Source of the DNA: Streptomyces sp. NBC_00239 | GTDB taxonomy: Bacteria; Actinomycetota; Actinomycetes; Streptomycetales; Streptomycetaceae | NCBI RefSeq assembly: GCF_036194065.1 | Contig: NZ_CP108095.1 | Span: 4,154,001-4,218,000, forward strand | Length of the DNA: 64,000 nucleotides | Reading direction: 5' to 3' | Shown here: positions 1 to 8,038 of the stretch, piece after piece | Position numbering within the stretch: the first letter of the stretch is position 1 | Layout: each line of letters starts with the position of its first letter | Notes under the pieces: generated by a model | Told to the model about the DNA's origin: nothing | The model's input: only the letters and a program-made list of their open reading frames with translations | Databases searched by the model: none | Position numbers and translations under genes: made by a program

Positions 1-50
1 CGTACGAGCCCCGGCCGCTCCCGCGCGTACGAGCCCCGGCCGCTCCCGCG
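1..50. repeat. Two tandem 25-bp copies at the window edge
   Basis: A 25-bp unit beginning CGTACGAGCCCC is repeated exactly twice, at 1-25 and 26-50. The following bases to 230 are rich in related CGTCCGG and GGCTCGTGC fragments and hold no convincing gene. The array may continue beyond the left edge of the window. Confidence 0.8.
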
Positions 51-230
51 CGTCCGGCGCGTGGGGACGGCCGTACATACGGCTCGTGCGCACGGCTCGT
101 GCACGGCTCGCGTCTACGGCCATGCGTCCGGCTCCTGGATCCTGGTCGTGCGTCCGGCCCGTACGTCCGGTCCGGCCAACCGGTCCGGGGGAGCCGGGAG
201 TCGGGGCCGGGCTGGCGTACCCTCCGGGCC

Positions 231-1208
231 ATGCATGCGATCACGATTCCCCAGCCCGGCGGGCCCGAGGCCCTGGTGTGGGCCGAGGTGCCCGACCCGG
301 TGCCCGGCGACGGCGAGGTCCTCGTGGAGGTCGCGGCCGGCGCCGTGAACCGCGCCGACCTCCTCCAGCGGCAGGGCTTCTACGACCCGCCGCCCGGCAG
401 CTCCCGCTACCCCGGGCTCGAATGCTCGGGCCGCATCACGGCCCTGGGACCGGGCGTCACCGGCTGGGCGGTCGGCGACGAGGTGTGCGCCCTGCTGGTC
501 GGCGGCGGCTACGCCGAGCAGGTGGCCGTGCCCGCGGGCCAGCTGCTGCCGGTGCCGGCCGGGGTGGACCTGGCCACGGCGGCCGCGCTGCCGGAGGCGG
601 CCTGCACGGTGTGGTCGAACGTGTTCATGATCGCGCACCTGCGTCCGGGCGAGACCTTCCTCGTGCACGGCGGATCGAGCGGCATCGGCACCATGGCGAT
701 CCAGCTGGCGAAGGCGGTCGGCGCCCGGGTGGCGGTGACGGCGGGCGGCAAGGAGAAGCTGGCGCGCTGCGCGGAGCTGGGCGCCGACATCCTGATCGAC
801 TACCGCGAGCAGGACTTCGTCGCCGAGATCAAGGAGGCGACGGGCGGTGCGGGCGCGGACGTGATCCTCGACATCATCGGCGCCAAGTACCTCGACCGGA
901 ACGTGCGGGCGCTCGCGGTCAACGGGCGGCTGGCCGTCATCGGCCTGCAGGGCGGCCGCACGGGCGAGCTGAACCTCGGGGCGCTGCTGGCCAAGCGGGC
1001 CGCGATCACCGCGACGACCCTGCGCTCGCGTCCTCTGGAGGAGAAGGCGGCCATCGTCGCCGCCGTACGGGAGCACGTCTGGCCGCTGGTCGAGAGCGGG
1101 CTGGTGCGGCCGGTGGTGCACGCGGCCTTCCCGTTCGGGGAGGCCGCCGAGGCCCACCGGGTGCTGGAGGCGAGCACGCACGTGGGGAAGCTGTTGCTGA
1201 CGCGGTGA
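231..1208 (+). CDS. NAD(P)H:quinone oxidoreductase, zinc-free MDR family (PIG3-like)
   Basis: This 325-residue protein is a zinc-independent medium-chain dehydrogenase/reductase of the quinone oxidoreductase (TP53I3/PIG3) group, which uses NADPH to reduce quinones or enones in the cytosol. It opens with MHAITIPQPGGPEALVW, has the substrate-side signature NRADLLQRQGFYDPP near residues 40-55, and a Rossmann nucleotide motif GGSSGIGTMAIQLAK near 146-160. The zinc-ligand cysteines and histidines of alcohol dehydrogenases are absent. I chose the ATG at 231 because homology begins exactly there; no clear Shine-Dalgarno precedes it, so the mRNA may be leaderless. It stands alone, convergent with bkdC. 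The physiological substrate is unknown. Confidence 0.85.
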   Translation: MHAITIPQPGGPEALVWAEVPDPVPGDGEVLVEVAAGAVNRADLLQRQGFYDPPPGSSRYPGLECSGRITALGPGVTGWAVGDEVCALLVGGGYAEQVAVPAGQLLPVPAGVDLATAAALPEAACTVWSNVFMIAHLRPGETFLVHGGSSGIGTMAIQLAKAVGARVAVTAGGKEKLARCAELGADILIDYREQDFVAEIKEATGGAGADVILDIIGAKYLDRNVRALAVNGRLAVIGLQGGRTGELNLGALLAKRAAITATTLRSRPLEEKAAIVAAVREHVWPLVESGLVRPVVHAAFPFGEAAEAHRVLEASTHVGKLLLTR

Positions 1209-1354
1209 CCCGGCGGGGCGGGTGGGGGCGCCCTGCCGGGCCTTCCCCTACCCGCCCTTCCGCCGTTCCCCGGGGCTCCGCCCCGGCCCCCGGGCCGGAG
1301 CTCCGCGCCGGTGCGCTCAAGCGCCGCGCGGGCTGGGACGCGCGATGCCCTCGG

Positions 1355-2713
1355 CTACAGCGAGCGCAGCAGCACCGCCGGGTTCTCGACGCAGTCCGCG
1401 ACGTGCCGGAGGAAGCCGCCCGCGGTGCCGCCGTCGCAGACGCGGTGGTCGAACGTCAGTGACAGCTGGACGACCTGGCGGACCGCCAGTTCGCCCTGGT
1501 GCACCCACGGCTTGGGGACGATCCGGCCGACGCCGAGCATGGCCGCCTCCGGGTGGTTGACGATCGGCGTCGAGCCGTCGACCCCGAACACCCCGTAGTT
1601 GTTGAGGGTGAAGGTGCCACCGGTCAGGTCCGCGGGGGCGAGCTTGCCGGTGCGGGCCAGCTCGGTCAGCCGTGCGAACTCGGCCGACAGCTCCTCCGGG
1701 TTCATGCCGTGCGCCTCGCGGACCACCGGAACCACCAGGCCCCGCTCGGTCTGCGCGGCGAAGCCCAGGTGGATGCCGGGCAGCCGGACGATCTCCTTCG
1801 CCACGGTGTCCACAGTGGAGTTCAGCTCGGGGTACTTCGCCAGCGCGGCCGTGCAGATCCGGGCCAGCAGCGCCAGCACCGAGATCTTCGGCCCGCCCAC
1901 CGCGTTCATCGCGGCCCGCGCGGCCATCAGCTCGGTGGCGTCGGCGTCCACCCAGCAGGTGGCGTCCGGGATCTCGCGGCGGCTGCGGGAGAGCTTCTCG
2001 GCGACGGCGCCGCGCAGCCCCTTCAGCGGGATGCGCTCCCCGGTGAGGGCGCGCCCCGCGGGCGCGGCGGCAGCGGCCGGTGCGGCGGGGGCGACCGTCT
2101 CGGGGGCCTTCAGGGCCGCCTCGACGTCCGCCCGCATGATCAGGCCGTCGGGCCCGCTGCCGGCCAGGGCCCGCAGGTCGATCCCGTGGTCCCGGGCCAG
2201 CTTGCGCACCAGCGGCGAGATCACCGCGACCGGCTCCGTCCGCCCGGCGGGGGTGCGGACCGGAGCCGCGGCCGGCTCCGGGGCGGCCACTGCCGTGACG
2301 GCGGCGGCTGCGGCCGGGGCGGCTGCCGGGGCGACGCCCGCCGGGTGGATCCGGCGGCGCCGGGCCGGCCGGGAGTGGTCCGTGCCGTAGCCGACGAGCA
2401 CGTTGCCCGAACCCGCCGACGCGGACTCGGCGGCGGCCGTACCGGCCGCCTCCTCCGGCACCGAGGAGGCGCCCACGGCCACGGTGATCAGGGGCGCGCC
2501 GACGGGCAGCTCGGTGCCCTCCTCGCCGAAGCGGGCGGTCACCACCCCGCCGTACGGGCACGGCACCTCGACCATCGCCTTGGCCGTCTCGACCTCGACC
2601 ACCGGCTGGTCCACGGCGACCACGTCGCCGACCTCGACCAGCCAGCGCACGATCTCCGCCTCGGTGAGCCCCTCACCGAGGTCGGGCAGCTTGAACTCCA
2701 GCACCTGAGGCAT
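1355..2713 (-). CDS. bkdC: Branched-chain 2-oxoacid dehydrogenase E2 (dihydrolipoyl acyltransferase)
   Basis: This is the E2 core of the branched-chain 2-oxoacid dehydrogenase complex, which moves acyl groups from E1 to CoA and so makes isobutyryl-, isovaleryl- and 2-methylbutyryl-CoA starters. A lipoyl domain spans about 1-80 with the lipoylated Lys45 in ETAKAMVEV. An Ala/Pro-rich linker follows, then a peripheral subunit-binding domain (VISPLVRKLARDHGIDL) and a catalytic acyltransferase domain ending with the active-site motif HRVCDG (His423, Asp427). The length of 452 residues is normal. The start at 2713 overlaps the E1-beta stop by one base (TGATG); an ATG 12 bases further upstream is possible. 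The E3 gene is not in the window. The pyruvate complex is an alternative identity, but the bkd-type neighbours favour branched-chain substrates. Confidence 0.9.
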   Translation of the reverse strand: MPQVLEFKLPDLGEGLTEAEIVRWLVEVGDVVAVDQPVVEVETAKAMVEVPCPYGGVVTARFGEEGTELPVGAPLITVAVGASSVPEEAAGTAAAESASAGSGNVLVGYGTDHSRPARRRRIHPAGVAPAAAPAAAAAVTAVAAPEPAAAPVRTPAGRTEPVAVISPLVRKLARDHGIDLRALAGSGPDGLIMRADVEAALKAPETVAPAAPAAAAAPAGRALTGERIPLKGLRGAVAEKLSRSRREIPDATCWVDADATELMAARAAMNAVGGPKISVLALLARICTAALAKYPELNSTVDTVAKEIVRLPGIHLGFAAQTERGLVVPVVREAHGMNPEELSAEFARLTELARTGKLAPADLTGGTFTLNNYGVFGVDGSTPIVNHPEAAMLGVGRIVPKPWVHQGELAVRQVVQLSLTFDHRVCDGGTAGGFLRHVADCVENPAVLLRSL

Positions 2714-3714
2714 CAGTTCTCCCACTGCAGGCGTGCCACGGCGTCCAGGATCCGGTCCACGCCCGGCAGGTGGTGCTTCTCCAGCATCGGCGGCGGGTAC
2801 GGGATGTCGAAGCCCGCCACCCGCAGCACCGGCGCCTCCAGGTGGTGGAAGCAGCGCTCGGTGATCCGGGCGGCGATCTCCCCGCCGGGCCCGCCGAAGC
2901 CGGTCGACTCGTGGACGACCACCGCGCGCCCGGTCCGCCGGACCGACGCGGCGACGGTGTCGTCGTCGAAGGGCACCAGCGAGCGCAGGTCGACGACCTC
3001 CAGGTCCCAGCCCTCCTCGCGGGCGGCCTCGGCCGCCTCCAGGCAGACCGGCAGCGACGGCCCGTACGTGATCAGGGTGGCGCTGGCGCCGGTGCGGCGC
3101 ACCGCGGCGCGGCCGATCGGGGCCACCGGAGCCGGAGCCGCCGGGTTCCAGTCGGCCTTCGACCAGTACAGCCGCTTCGGCTCCAGGAAGATCACCGGGT
3201 CGTCGGAGGCGATCGACGCGCGCAGCAGGCCGTACGCGTCCTCGACCGTCGCCGGGGTCACCACGTGCAGGCCGGGGGTGGCCATGTAGTAGGCCTCGGA
3301 GGAGTCGCTGTGGTGCTCGACGCCGCCGATCCCGCCGCCGTACGGCACGCGGATGGTGATCGGCAGCGGCATCGCGCCGCGGGTCCGGTTGCGCATCTTC
3401 GCGACGTGGCTGAAGAGCTGCTCGAACGCCGGGTAGGCGAACGCGTCGAACTGCATCTCGACGACCGGCCGCAGCCCGTACATCGCCATGCCGACGGCGG
3501 TGCCGAGGATGCCGGCCTCCGCGAGCGGGGTGTCCGTACAGCGGTCCTCGCCGAATTCCTTGGTGAGGCCGTCGGTGATGCGGAAGACGCCGCCGAGTGC
3601 GCCCACGTCCTCGCCCATGAGGTGCACGGACGGGTCGTCGGCCATCGCGTCGCGCAGGGCCCGGTTCAGGGCCTGCGCCATCGTGGCGGGCTTGGCCGCG
3701 GTCGCGGTCGCCAT
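2713..3714 (-). CDS. bkdB: Branched-chain 2-oxoacid dehydrogenase E1 beta subunit
   Basis: The 333-residue E1 beta subunit pairs with the alpha subunit to decarboxylate branched-chain 2-oxoacids with thiamine diphosphate. Recognisable blocks are MAQALNRALRDAM at the N-terminus, HLMGEDVGALGGVF with the conserved glutamate/aspartate pair, the phrase EMQFDAFAYPAFEQL, and the C-terminal transketolase domain with RTGRAVVVHESTGFGG. The start at 3714 overlaps the alpha-subunit stop by one base, and its own stop overlaps the E2 start by one base, so the three genes are one translationally coupled operon. Nothing is missing compared with the family. Confidence 0.92.
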   Translation of the reverse strand: MATATAAKPATMAQALNRALRDAMADDPSVHLMGEDVGALGGVFRITDGLTKEFGEDRCTDTPLAEAGILGTAVGMAMYGLRPVVEMQFDAFAYPAFEQLFSHVAKMRNRTRGAMPLPITIRVPYGGGIGGVEHHSDSSEAYYMATPGLHVVTPATVEDAYGLLRASIASDDPVIFLEPKRLYWSKADWNPAAPAPVAPIGRAAVRRTGASATLITYGPSLPVCLEAAEAAREEGWDLEVVDLRSLVPFDDDTVAASVRRTGRAVVVHESTGFGGPGGEIAARITERCFHHLEAPVLRVAGFDIPYPPPMLEKHHLPGVDRILDAVARLQWEN

Positions 3715-4847
3715 CACTGCTCCTCGGCTTCGAGCTCGGCCCGCAGCAGCGCGGCCTGCTCGCGGAGCTGACCGGTCTGCTCCGCGTACACGTGGGTGAA
3801 GAGGTCCATCGGGTCCAGCACCGGGTCGGCGTTCATCGCGTCGCGCAGGTCCGACGCCATGCTCTCGGCCGCGTCCTTGGCCGCCTGGATGCCCTCGTCG
3901 TCGAGGAAGCCGCGCTCCGTCAACTCGCGCTCCAGCAGCATGATCGGGTCGTGGGCGCGCCAGGCCTCGACCTCGGCGTCGGTGCGGTAGCGGGTGGCGT
4001 CGTCGGCGTTGGTGTGCGCCTCCATCCGGTACGTCACGGCCTCGATGAGGGTCGGGCCGCCGCCGGCGCGCGCCTTGCGCACGGCCTCGGACAGCACCTC
4101 GTGCATCGCGGCCACGTCGTTGCCGTCGACCAACCGGCCGGGGATGCCGTACCCGACGGCCTTGTGGGCCAGGGAGGGGGCGGCCGTCTGCTTGGCGAGC
4201 GGTACGGAGATCGCGAAGCCGTTGTTCTGCACGAGGAAGACCACCGGGGCCTGCCACACGGCGGCGAAGTTCAGCGCCTCGTGGAAGTCGCCCTCGCTGG
4301 TGCCGCCGTCGCCGACCATGGCCAGCGCGACCACGTCGTCGCCCTTGAGGCGGGCGGCGTGGGCGAGCCCGACCGCGTGCGGCAGCTGGGTGGCGAGCGG
4401 GGTGCTCAGCGGGGCTATCCGGCACTCGCGCGGGTCGTAGCCGGTGTGCCAGTCGCCGCGCAGCAGGGTGAGGGCCTGCATCGGGTCCAGGCCGCGGGCG
4501 ACCGCGGCGAGGGTGTCGCGGTAGCTCGGGAAGAGCCAGTCCTGCTCCTCCAGGACGAGCGCGGCGGCGATCTCGCACGCCTCCTGCCCGACGGTGGAGG
4601 GGTAGACCGCGAGGCGGCCCTGCCGGGTCAGCGCGGTGGCCTGCGCGTTGTACCGGCGGCCGCGGACCAGCTCCGCGTACAGCCGGCGCATCAGGGCCGG
4701 GTCGAGGCGGTCCGCGGCCGGCGTGCCGAGCACACGGTGGGGCTCGGTGTCCGGGAGCAGCGGGGCGGCGTCGATGCGGGGCCTCCAGGCGGGCGGCGGG
4801 GTCGGGCGGTAGTCCGCACCGGCACCGGGCAGCTCTTGGACCGTCAT
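3714..4847 (-). CDS. bkdA: Branched-chain 2-oxoacid dehydrogenase E1 alpha subunit
   Basis: The 377-residue E1 alpha subunit binds thiamine diphosphate through the motif that starts GDGGTSEGDFHEALNFA and ends at QNN. It also has the conserved YPSTVGQEACEIA segment and the phosphorylation-loop-like YRMEAHTNADDATRYR. The start at 4847 is chosen because an AGGAGGTG ribosome-binding site lies just upstream; an in-frame start 20 codons earlier lacks one. It is the first gene of bkdABC and is transcribed away from an Lrp-type regulator. A PaaR-like operator at 4910-4923 and a 13-bp inverted repeat at 4953-4984 occupy the shared promoter region. Confidence 0.92.
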   Translation of the reverse strand: MTVQELPGAGADYRPTPPPAWRPRIDAAPLLPDTEPHRVLGTPAADRLDPALMRRLYAELVRGRRYNAQATALTRQGRLAVYPSTVGQEACEIAAALVLEEQDWLFPSYRDTLAAVARGLDPMQALTLLRGDWHTGYDPRECRIAPLSTPLATQLPHAVGLAHAARLKGDDVVALAMVGDGGTSEGDFHEALNFAAVWQAPVVFLVQNNGFAISVPLAKQTAAPSLAHKAVGYGIPGRLVDGNDVAAMHEVLSEAVRKARAGGGPTLIEAVTYRMEAHTNADDATRYRTDAEVEAWRAHDPIMLLERELTERGFLDDEGIQAAKDAAESMASDLRDAMNADPVLDPMDLFTHVYAEQTGQLREQAALLRAELEAEEQ

Positions 4848-4909
4848 GGCGGCGTACACCTCCTCGTGGGAAGCGGGCAGGGCGGCGCGCTGTGTGAGGC
4901 GCCTCACCT

Positions 4910-4923
4910 ACCGATTGTTCGGT
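4910..4923. promoter_or_regulatory. PaaR-like operator upstream of bkdABC
   Basis: The sequence ACCGATTGTTCGGT differs by one base from the operator at 7905 (ACCGATCGTTCGGT), which is the exact reverse complement of the one at 12733. It lies about 63 bases upstream of the bkdA start, so the TetR protein encoded at 5693-6286 may also repress bkd. The assignment rests on sequence match and position only. Confidence 0.6.
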
Positions 4924-4952
4924 CGTGGACGCATTTTGGCTACAGGCGGCTT

Positions 4953-4984
4953 CAGGCTGTGGACAAACGGATGTCCACAGCCTG
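4953..4984. promoter_or_regulatory. 13-bp inverted repeat with a DnaA box, bkdA-bkdR intergenic
   Basis: Perfect 13-bp arms (CAGGCTGTGGACA and its complement) are separated by six bases. The left arm with the next base contains TGTGGACAA at 4958-4966, the complement of the Streptomyces DnaA box TTGTCCACA; the right arm carries an 8/9 match. The repeat could be an operator for the Lrp-type regulator, a DnaA site, or both. Confidence 0.55.
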
Positions 4985-5024
4985 TGATGGGTGCAGGACG
5001 TCCAGGACAGGGAGGCCGGGGGCC

Positions 5025-5570
5025 GTGACCGATGAACAAATGGCCGAGGCGGCGGGGAACGGCCCCGACGCTCCGCTGCCGGTTCCGGCGGCGGACGCCC
5101 CGGTCCCGGCCGCGCCGCCGCGTCCGCTGGACTCCATCGACCGGGCGATCCTGCGCCTGCTGCAGAACGACGGGCGTGCCTCCATACGGTCGGTCGCCGA
5201 GCAGGTGCACGTCTCGCGGGCGAACGCGTACGCCCGGATCAACCGCCTGATCGACGACGGCGTGATCCGCGGCTTCTCGGCGCGCGTCAACCACGAGCGC
5301 GCGGGTCAGGGCGCGTCCGCGTACATCACGCTCCGGATCGTCCAGAACTCCTGGCGCACCGTGCGCGAGCAGCTCCAGGAGCTGCCGGGGGCGGCGCACA
5401 TCGCGCTGGTCAGCGGCGATTTCGACGTGCTGCTGCTGGTGCACACGCCGGACAACCGGACGCTGCGCGAGCTGGTGCTGACGCGGCTGCAGGCGATCCC
5501 GGAGGTGCTGTCGACGCGCACCCTGCTGGTCTTCGAGGAGACGGACCTCGACCCGTTCACGGCCGGCTGA
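5025..5570 (+). CDS. bkdR: Lrp/AsnC-family regulator, probable BkdR
   Basis: This 181-residue protein has an Lrp-type helix-turn-helix (DSIDRAILRLLQNDGRAS, then a recognition region with VSRANAYARINRL) and a C-terminal RAM ligand-binding domain (SGDFDVLLLVHTPDNRTL). A Pro/Ala-rich 30-residue N-terminal tail precedes the HTH. The GTG at 5025 is chosen for its GGGAGG ribosome-binding site; an ATG at 5040 is an alternative. It is divergent from bkdABC, the classical arrangement for BkdR-type regulators that sense branched-chain amino acids or oxoacids. Its operator is probably in the 177-bp intergenic region. Confidence 0.8.
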   Translation: MTDEQMAEAAGNGPDAPLPVPAADAPVPAAPPRPLDSIDRAILRLLQNDGRASIRSVAEQVHVSRANAYARINRLIDDGVIRGFSARVNHERAGQGASAYITLRIVQNSWRTVREQLQELPGAAHIALVSGDFDVLLLVHTPDNRTLRELVLTRLQAIPEVLSTRTLLVFEETDLDPFTAG

Positions 5571-5580
5571 CCCCGCCGCC

Positions 5581-5624
5581 GGGCGCCCCGGGGGGCGGCC
5601 GCCGGCGGGCTGCCCGGGGCGCCC
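5581..5624. terminator. Bidirectional hairpin between bkdR and the TetR gene
   Basis: The 12-bp arms GGGCGCCCCGGG and CCCGGGGCGCCC lie just after the bkdR stop, between convergent genes. A second imperfect C/G hairpin follows at about 5638-5666. Neither has a T-tract, which is usual in high-GC actinomycetes. Confidence 0.6.
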
Positions 5625-5692
5625 CTGAGACGCGCGTGCCCCCGTCCGGGGGAACCGGGCGGGGGCAGGCGCGTCATGGGCGTCCGACGGCG

Positions 5693-6286
5693 CTAGGAGG
5701 CGGTGCGCAGGCCGTCGAAGGCGAGGGCCACGACGGCCTCGGCGACCTGCTCGGTGTCCGCACCCGACTCCGGGTGCGGCCGGTACCACTCGACCAGCGA
5801 GTTCACCATGCCGAAGAGCAGCCTGGTGGCCAGCCGGATGTCCGCCTCGGCCCGCAGGTCGCCCTCGGCCTGGGCGGCTTTGAGCAGGTCGGCGACCCGG
5901 TGGTCGAACTCGCGGCGGCGCTCCAGCGCCCACCGCTCGGTGCGGGTGTTGCCCCGCACCCGCAGCAGCAGCGTCACGTACGGCAGCTCGGCGACCAGCA
6001 CCTCGACGGTGCGGCGCGTCACGTACTCGACCCGCTCGATGGCCCGGCCGCGGCCGGCACCCGGCTCGTCGAGGATCCCGAAGAGGCCGTCGAGCGCCCG
6101 GCTGACGGCCCGGCGCAGCAGCTCCTCCTTGCCGGCGACGTGGTGGTAGATCGAGGACTTGGAGATCCCGGCGGCCTTGGACAGGTGCTCCATCGAGGTG
6201 CCGTCGTAGCCGCGCTCGTTGAAGACCCGCACGGCCACCGTGAGCAGCGTCTCGGGGGTGTACGTGTCCCGCTTCACGGTGGTCAC
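5693..6286 (-). CDS. paaR: TetR-family repressor, probable PaaR (phenylacetate regulon)
   Basis: The 197-residue protein begins with a TetR helix-turn-helix (LLTVAVRVFNERGYDG, AAGISKSSIYHHVAGKEELL) followed by an all-helical ligand domain. It is read from a GTG at 6286 that overlaps the paaH stop by four bases (GTGA), so it is translationally coupled to a phenylacetate-pathway gene. The three 14-bp palindromes at 4910, 7905 and 12733 agree with the core ACCGNNCGNNCGGT that I recall for the TetR-type PaaR of Corynebacterium glutamicum, except for one base in the 4910 copy. Phenylacetyl-CoA is the expected inducer by analogy. The name PaaR is inferred. Confidence 0.75.
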   Translation of the reverse strand: MTTVKRDTYTPETLLTVAVRVFNERGYDGTSMEHLSKAAGISKSSIYHHVAGKEELLRRAVSRALDGLFGILDEPGAGRGRAIERVEYVTRRTVEVLVAELPYVTLLLRVRGNTRTERWALERRREFDHRVADLLKAAQAEGDLRAEADIRLATRLLFGMVNSLVEWYRPHPESGADTEQVAEAVVALAFDGLRTAS

Positions 6287-7848
6287 GGCGCGCTCACCCC
6301 GCCCCCGGCGCCCCCGCCGCCGTACGCGTTCTCGTCGCCCTCGTACGCGTCGTCGGGGCCGGCCGCGTAGCCCAGCCGGAACAGCGCCAGGGAGGGCGCG
6401 TACCGGCCGCCGGGGCAGCGCTCGTCGAGGTGGTGCAGGAGGTCGTACGCCCAGTCCTGGCCGAGCTTGGCGTGCCATTCGCCGGGTCCGAGGGGGTAGT
6501 TGACGCCCAGCCGCATGGCGGTGTCGATGTCCTCGAAGGTGGCGGTGCCCTTGGCGACGGCGTCGGCGGCGAGGTCGATCAGCAGGGCCACGGTCCGCGC
6601 GACGATCATGCCGGGGACGTCCCCGATGACGCTGACCTTCTTGCCGAGCTTCTGGAACAGGCCGACGGCCTCGGCGAGGGTCTGCGGGCTGGTGTCCTCG
6701 GAGGCGGACAGCGCGATCCGGGTGGCGCCGCGGTAGTCGAGGGCGAGGTCGAAGTAGACGACGTCGGTGAACTCGACGGAGGTCTTGCCGTCCGCGAGCA
6801 CCAGCTGGCCCTCGCCCGGCAGCTGGATGTACGGGCCGCCCGACGGGGTCTGGGCCACCGAGATGCCGGCCTCTTCCATCAGGTCGACCAGGTCGGCCGC
6901 GGGCCCGAGGTCGCCGACGACGGTGACCTCCGCCGGGGCCGCCTCGGGGCCGGCCGTGTGCGGGGCGGGCGCGTCGGCGGCGGGCTCGTACGCGAACCAG
7001 CCGCGGCCCGCCTTGCGGCCGAGCCGGCCGGACTGCACCAGGCGGCGCTGGGCCAGCGACGGCAGGAACTTGGGACTGCGGAAGAAGGACTCCCACACCG
7101 AGCGGGTCACGGCCTCGTTGACGTCCTGGCCGATCAGGTCGGTCAGCTCGAAGGGGCCCATTTTGAAGCCGCCGCTCTCGCGGAACACGGCGTCGATGGT
7201 GGCCGGGTCGGCGGCCCGCTCCTCGTACACCGCGAAGGCCTCGGCGTAGAAGGGCCGGGCGATGCGGTTGACGATGAAGCCGGGGGTGTCGGCGCACCGG
7301 ACCGGGGTCTTGCCCCACTGCGCGGCGGTCTCGAAGGCGAGCTGCGCGCTCTCGGGCGCGGTCGCGTCGCCGCTGACCACCTCCACGAGCGGGAGCAGCG
7401 GCGCGGGGTTGAAGAAGTGCAGGCCGACGAAGCGGCCGGGGTGCTTGAGGCCCGCCGCGATTTCGGTGACCGACAGCGAGGAGGTGTTGGTGGCGAGCAG
7501 GCAGTCCGGCGCGACCACGGCTTCGAGGGCGGCGAACACCTCGCGCTTGACCGCGGCGTCCTCGACGATCGCCTCGACGACGAGCGCGGCCCCGGACAGC
7601 TCGGCGAGGTCGCCGACCGCCGTGATCCGGCCGATCGCGGCGTCGGCCTCGGCGCGGTCGAGGCGGCCCTTGGCGGCGAGACGCTCGACCCGGGCGGCCA
7701 CCTCGCCCCGGCCGTCGTGGGCGCGGCCGGCCGCCGCGTCGTACAGCACCACGCGGTGACCTGCGAGAAGGGCGACCTGGGCGATGCCCTGGCCCATCGT
7801 TCCGGCGCCGACGACCGCCACGGTGGAAGACCGCTCGATTCCTGTCAT
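6283..7848 (-). CDS. paaH: 3-Hydroxyacyl-CoA dehydrogenase, phenylacetate pathway
   Basis: This 521-residue NAD-dependent enzyme would oxidise 3-hydroxyadipyl-CoA (or 3-hydroxybutyryl-CoA) to the 3-oxo form. The N-terminal Rossmann domain has VAVVGAGTMGQGIAQVALLAG; the catalytic region has LHFFNPAPLLPLVEVV with its histidine; a C-terminal helical domain with GPFELTDLIGQD is followed by a second dehydrogenase-like half (VSVIGDVPGMIVAR and GVNYPLGPGEW). The tail is Gly/Tyr-rich. The ATG at 7848 is chosen for homology and a GAGAGG site; one ten codons earlier is less likely. It heads a two-gene operon with the TetR gene and is divergent from paaN across a PaaR-like operator. Confidence 0.88.
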   Translation of the reverse strand: MTGIERSSTVAVVGAGTMGQGIAQVALLAGHRVVLYDAAAGRAHDGRGEVAARVERLAAKGRLDRAEADAAIGRITAVGDLAELSGAALVVEAIVEDAAVKREVFAALEAVVAPDCLLATNTSSLSVTEIAAGLKHPGRFVGLHFFNPAPLLPLVEVVSGDATAPESAQLAFETAAQWGKTPVRCADTPGFIVNRIARPFYAEAFAVYEERAADPATIDAVFRESGGFKMGPFELTDLIGQDVNEAVTRSVWESFFRSPKFLPSLAQRRLVQSGRLGRKAGRGWFAYEPAADAPAPHTAGPEAAPAEVTVVGDLGPAADLVDLMEEAGISVAQTPSGGPYIQLPGEGQLVLADGKTSVEFTDVVYFDLALDYRGATRIALSASEDTSPQTLAEAVGLFQKLGKKVSVIGDVPGMIVARTVALLIDLAADAVAKGTATFEDIDTAMRLGVNYPLGPGEWHAKLGQDWAYDLLHHLDERCPGGRYAPSLALFRLGYAAGPDDAYEGDENAYGGGGAGGGVSAP

Positions 7849-7870
7849 GACCCCGATCCTCTCGCATGAC

Positions 7871-7879
7871 TTGTCCACA
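7871..7879 (+). promoter_or_regulatory. Consensus Streptomyces DnaA box
   Basis: TTGTCCACA, the preferred Streptomyces DnaA-binding 9-mer, lies 22 bases upstream of the paaH start. A single isolated box may be fortuitous; it is listed because several others occur in this window. Confidence 0.4.
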
Positions 7880-7904
7880 AGGAGCGGCAGGCCCTCTTGT
7901 CCCG

Positions 7905-7918
7905 ACCGATCGTTCGGT
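7905..7918. promoter_or_regulatory. PaaR-like operator between paaH and paaN
   Basis: The sequence ACCGATCGTTCGGT sits in the divergent paaH-paaN promoter region. It is the exact reverse complement of the site upstream of paaA at 12733-12746, so one protein could bind both. Confidence 0.7.
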
Positions 7919-8038
7919 TACTCTAACTCCAGTCTGCTCTGCCGACCCTGCTCTTGCCTGATCTCAGCCCGCAGCCCGGTCCGGGGTCGGCCCGCAGCAG
8001 GCCCGATCCCGCCCGGCTCAACGAGGAGTTGGTCCCTG

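Noticed and set aside
1317..2561. Long open frames overlapping bkdC and many other genes in other frames
   Set aside because: They are Arg/Pro/Gly-rich translations typical of alternative frames in high-GC DNA, without family motifs.
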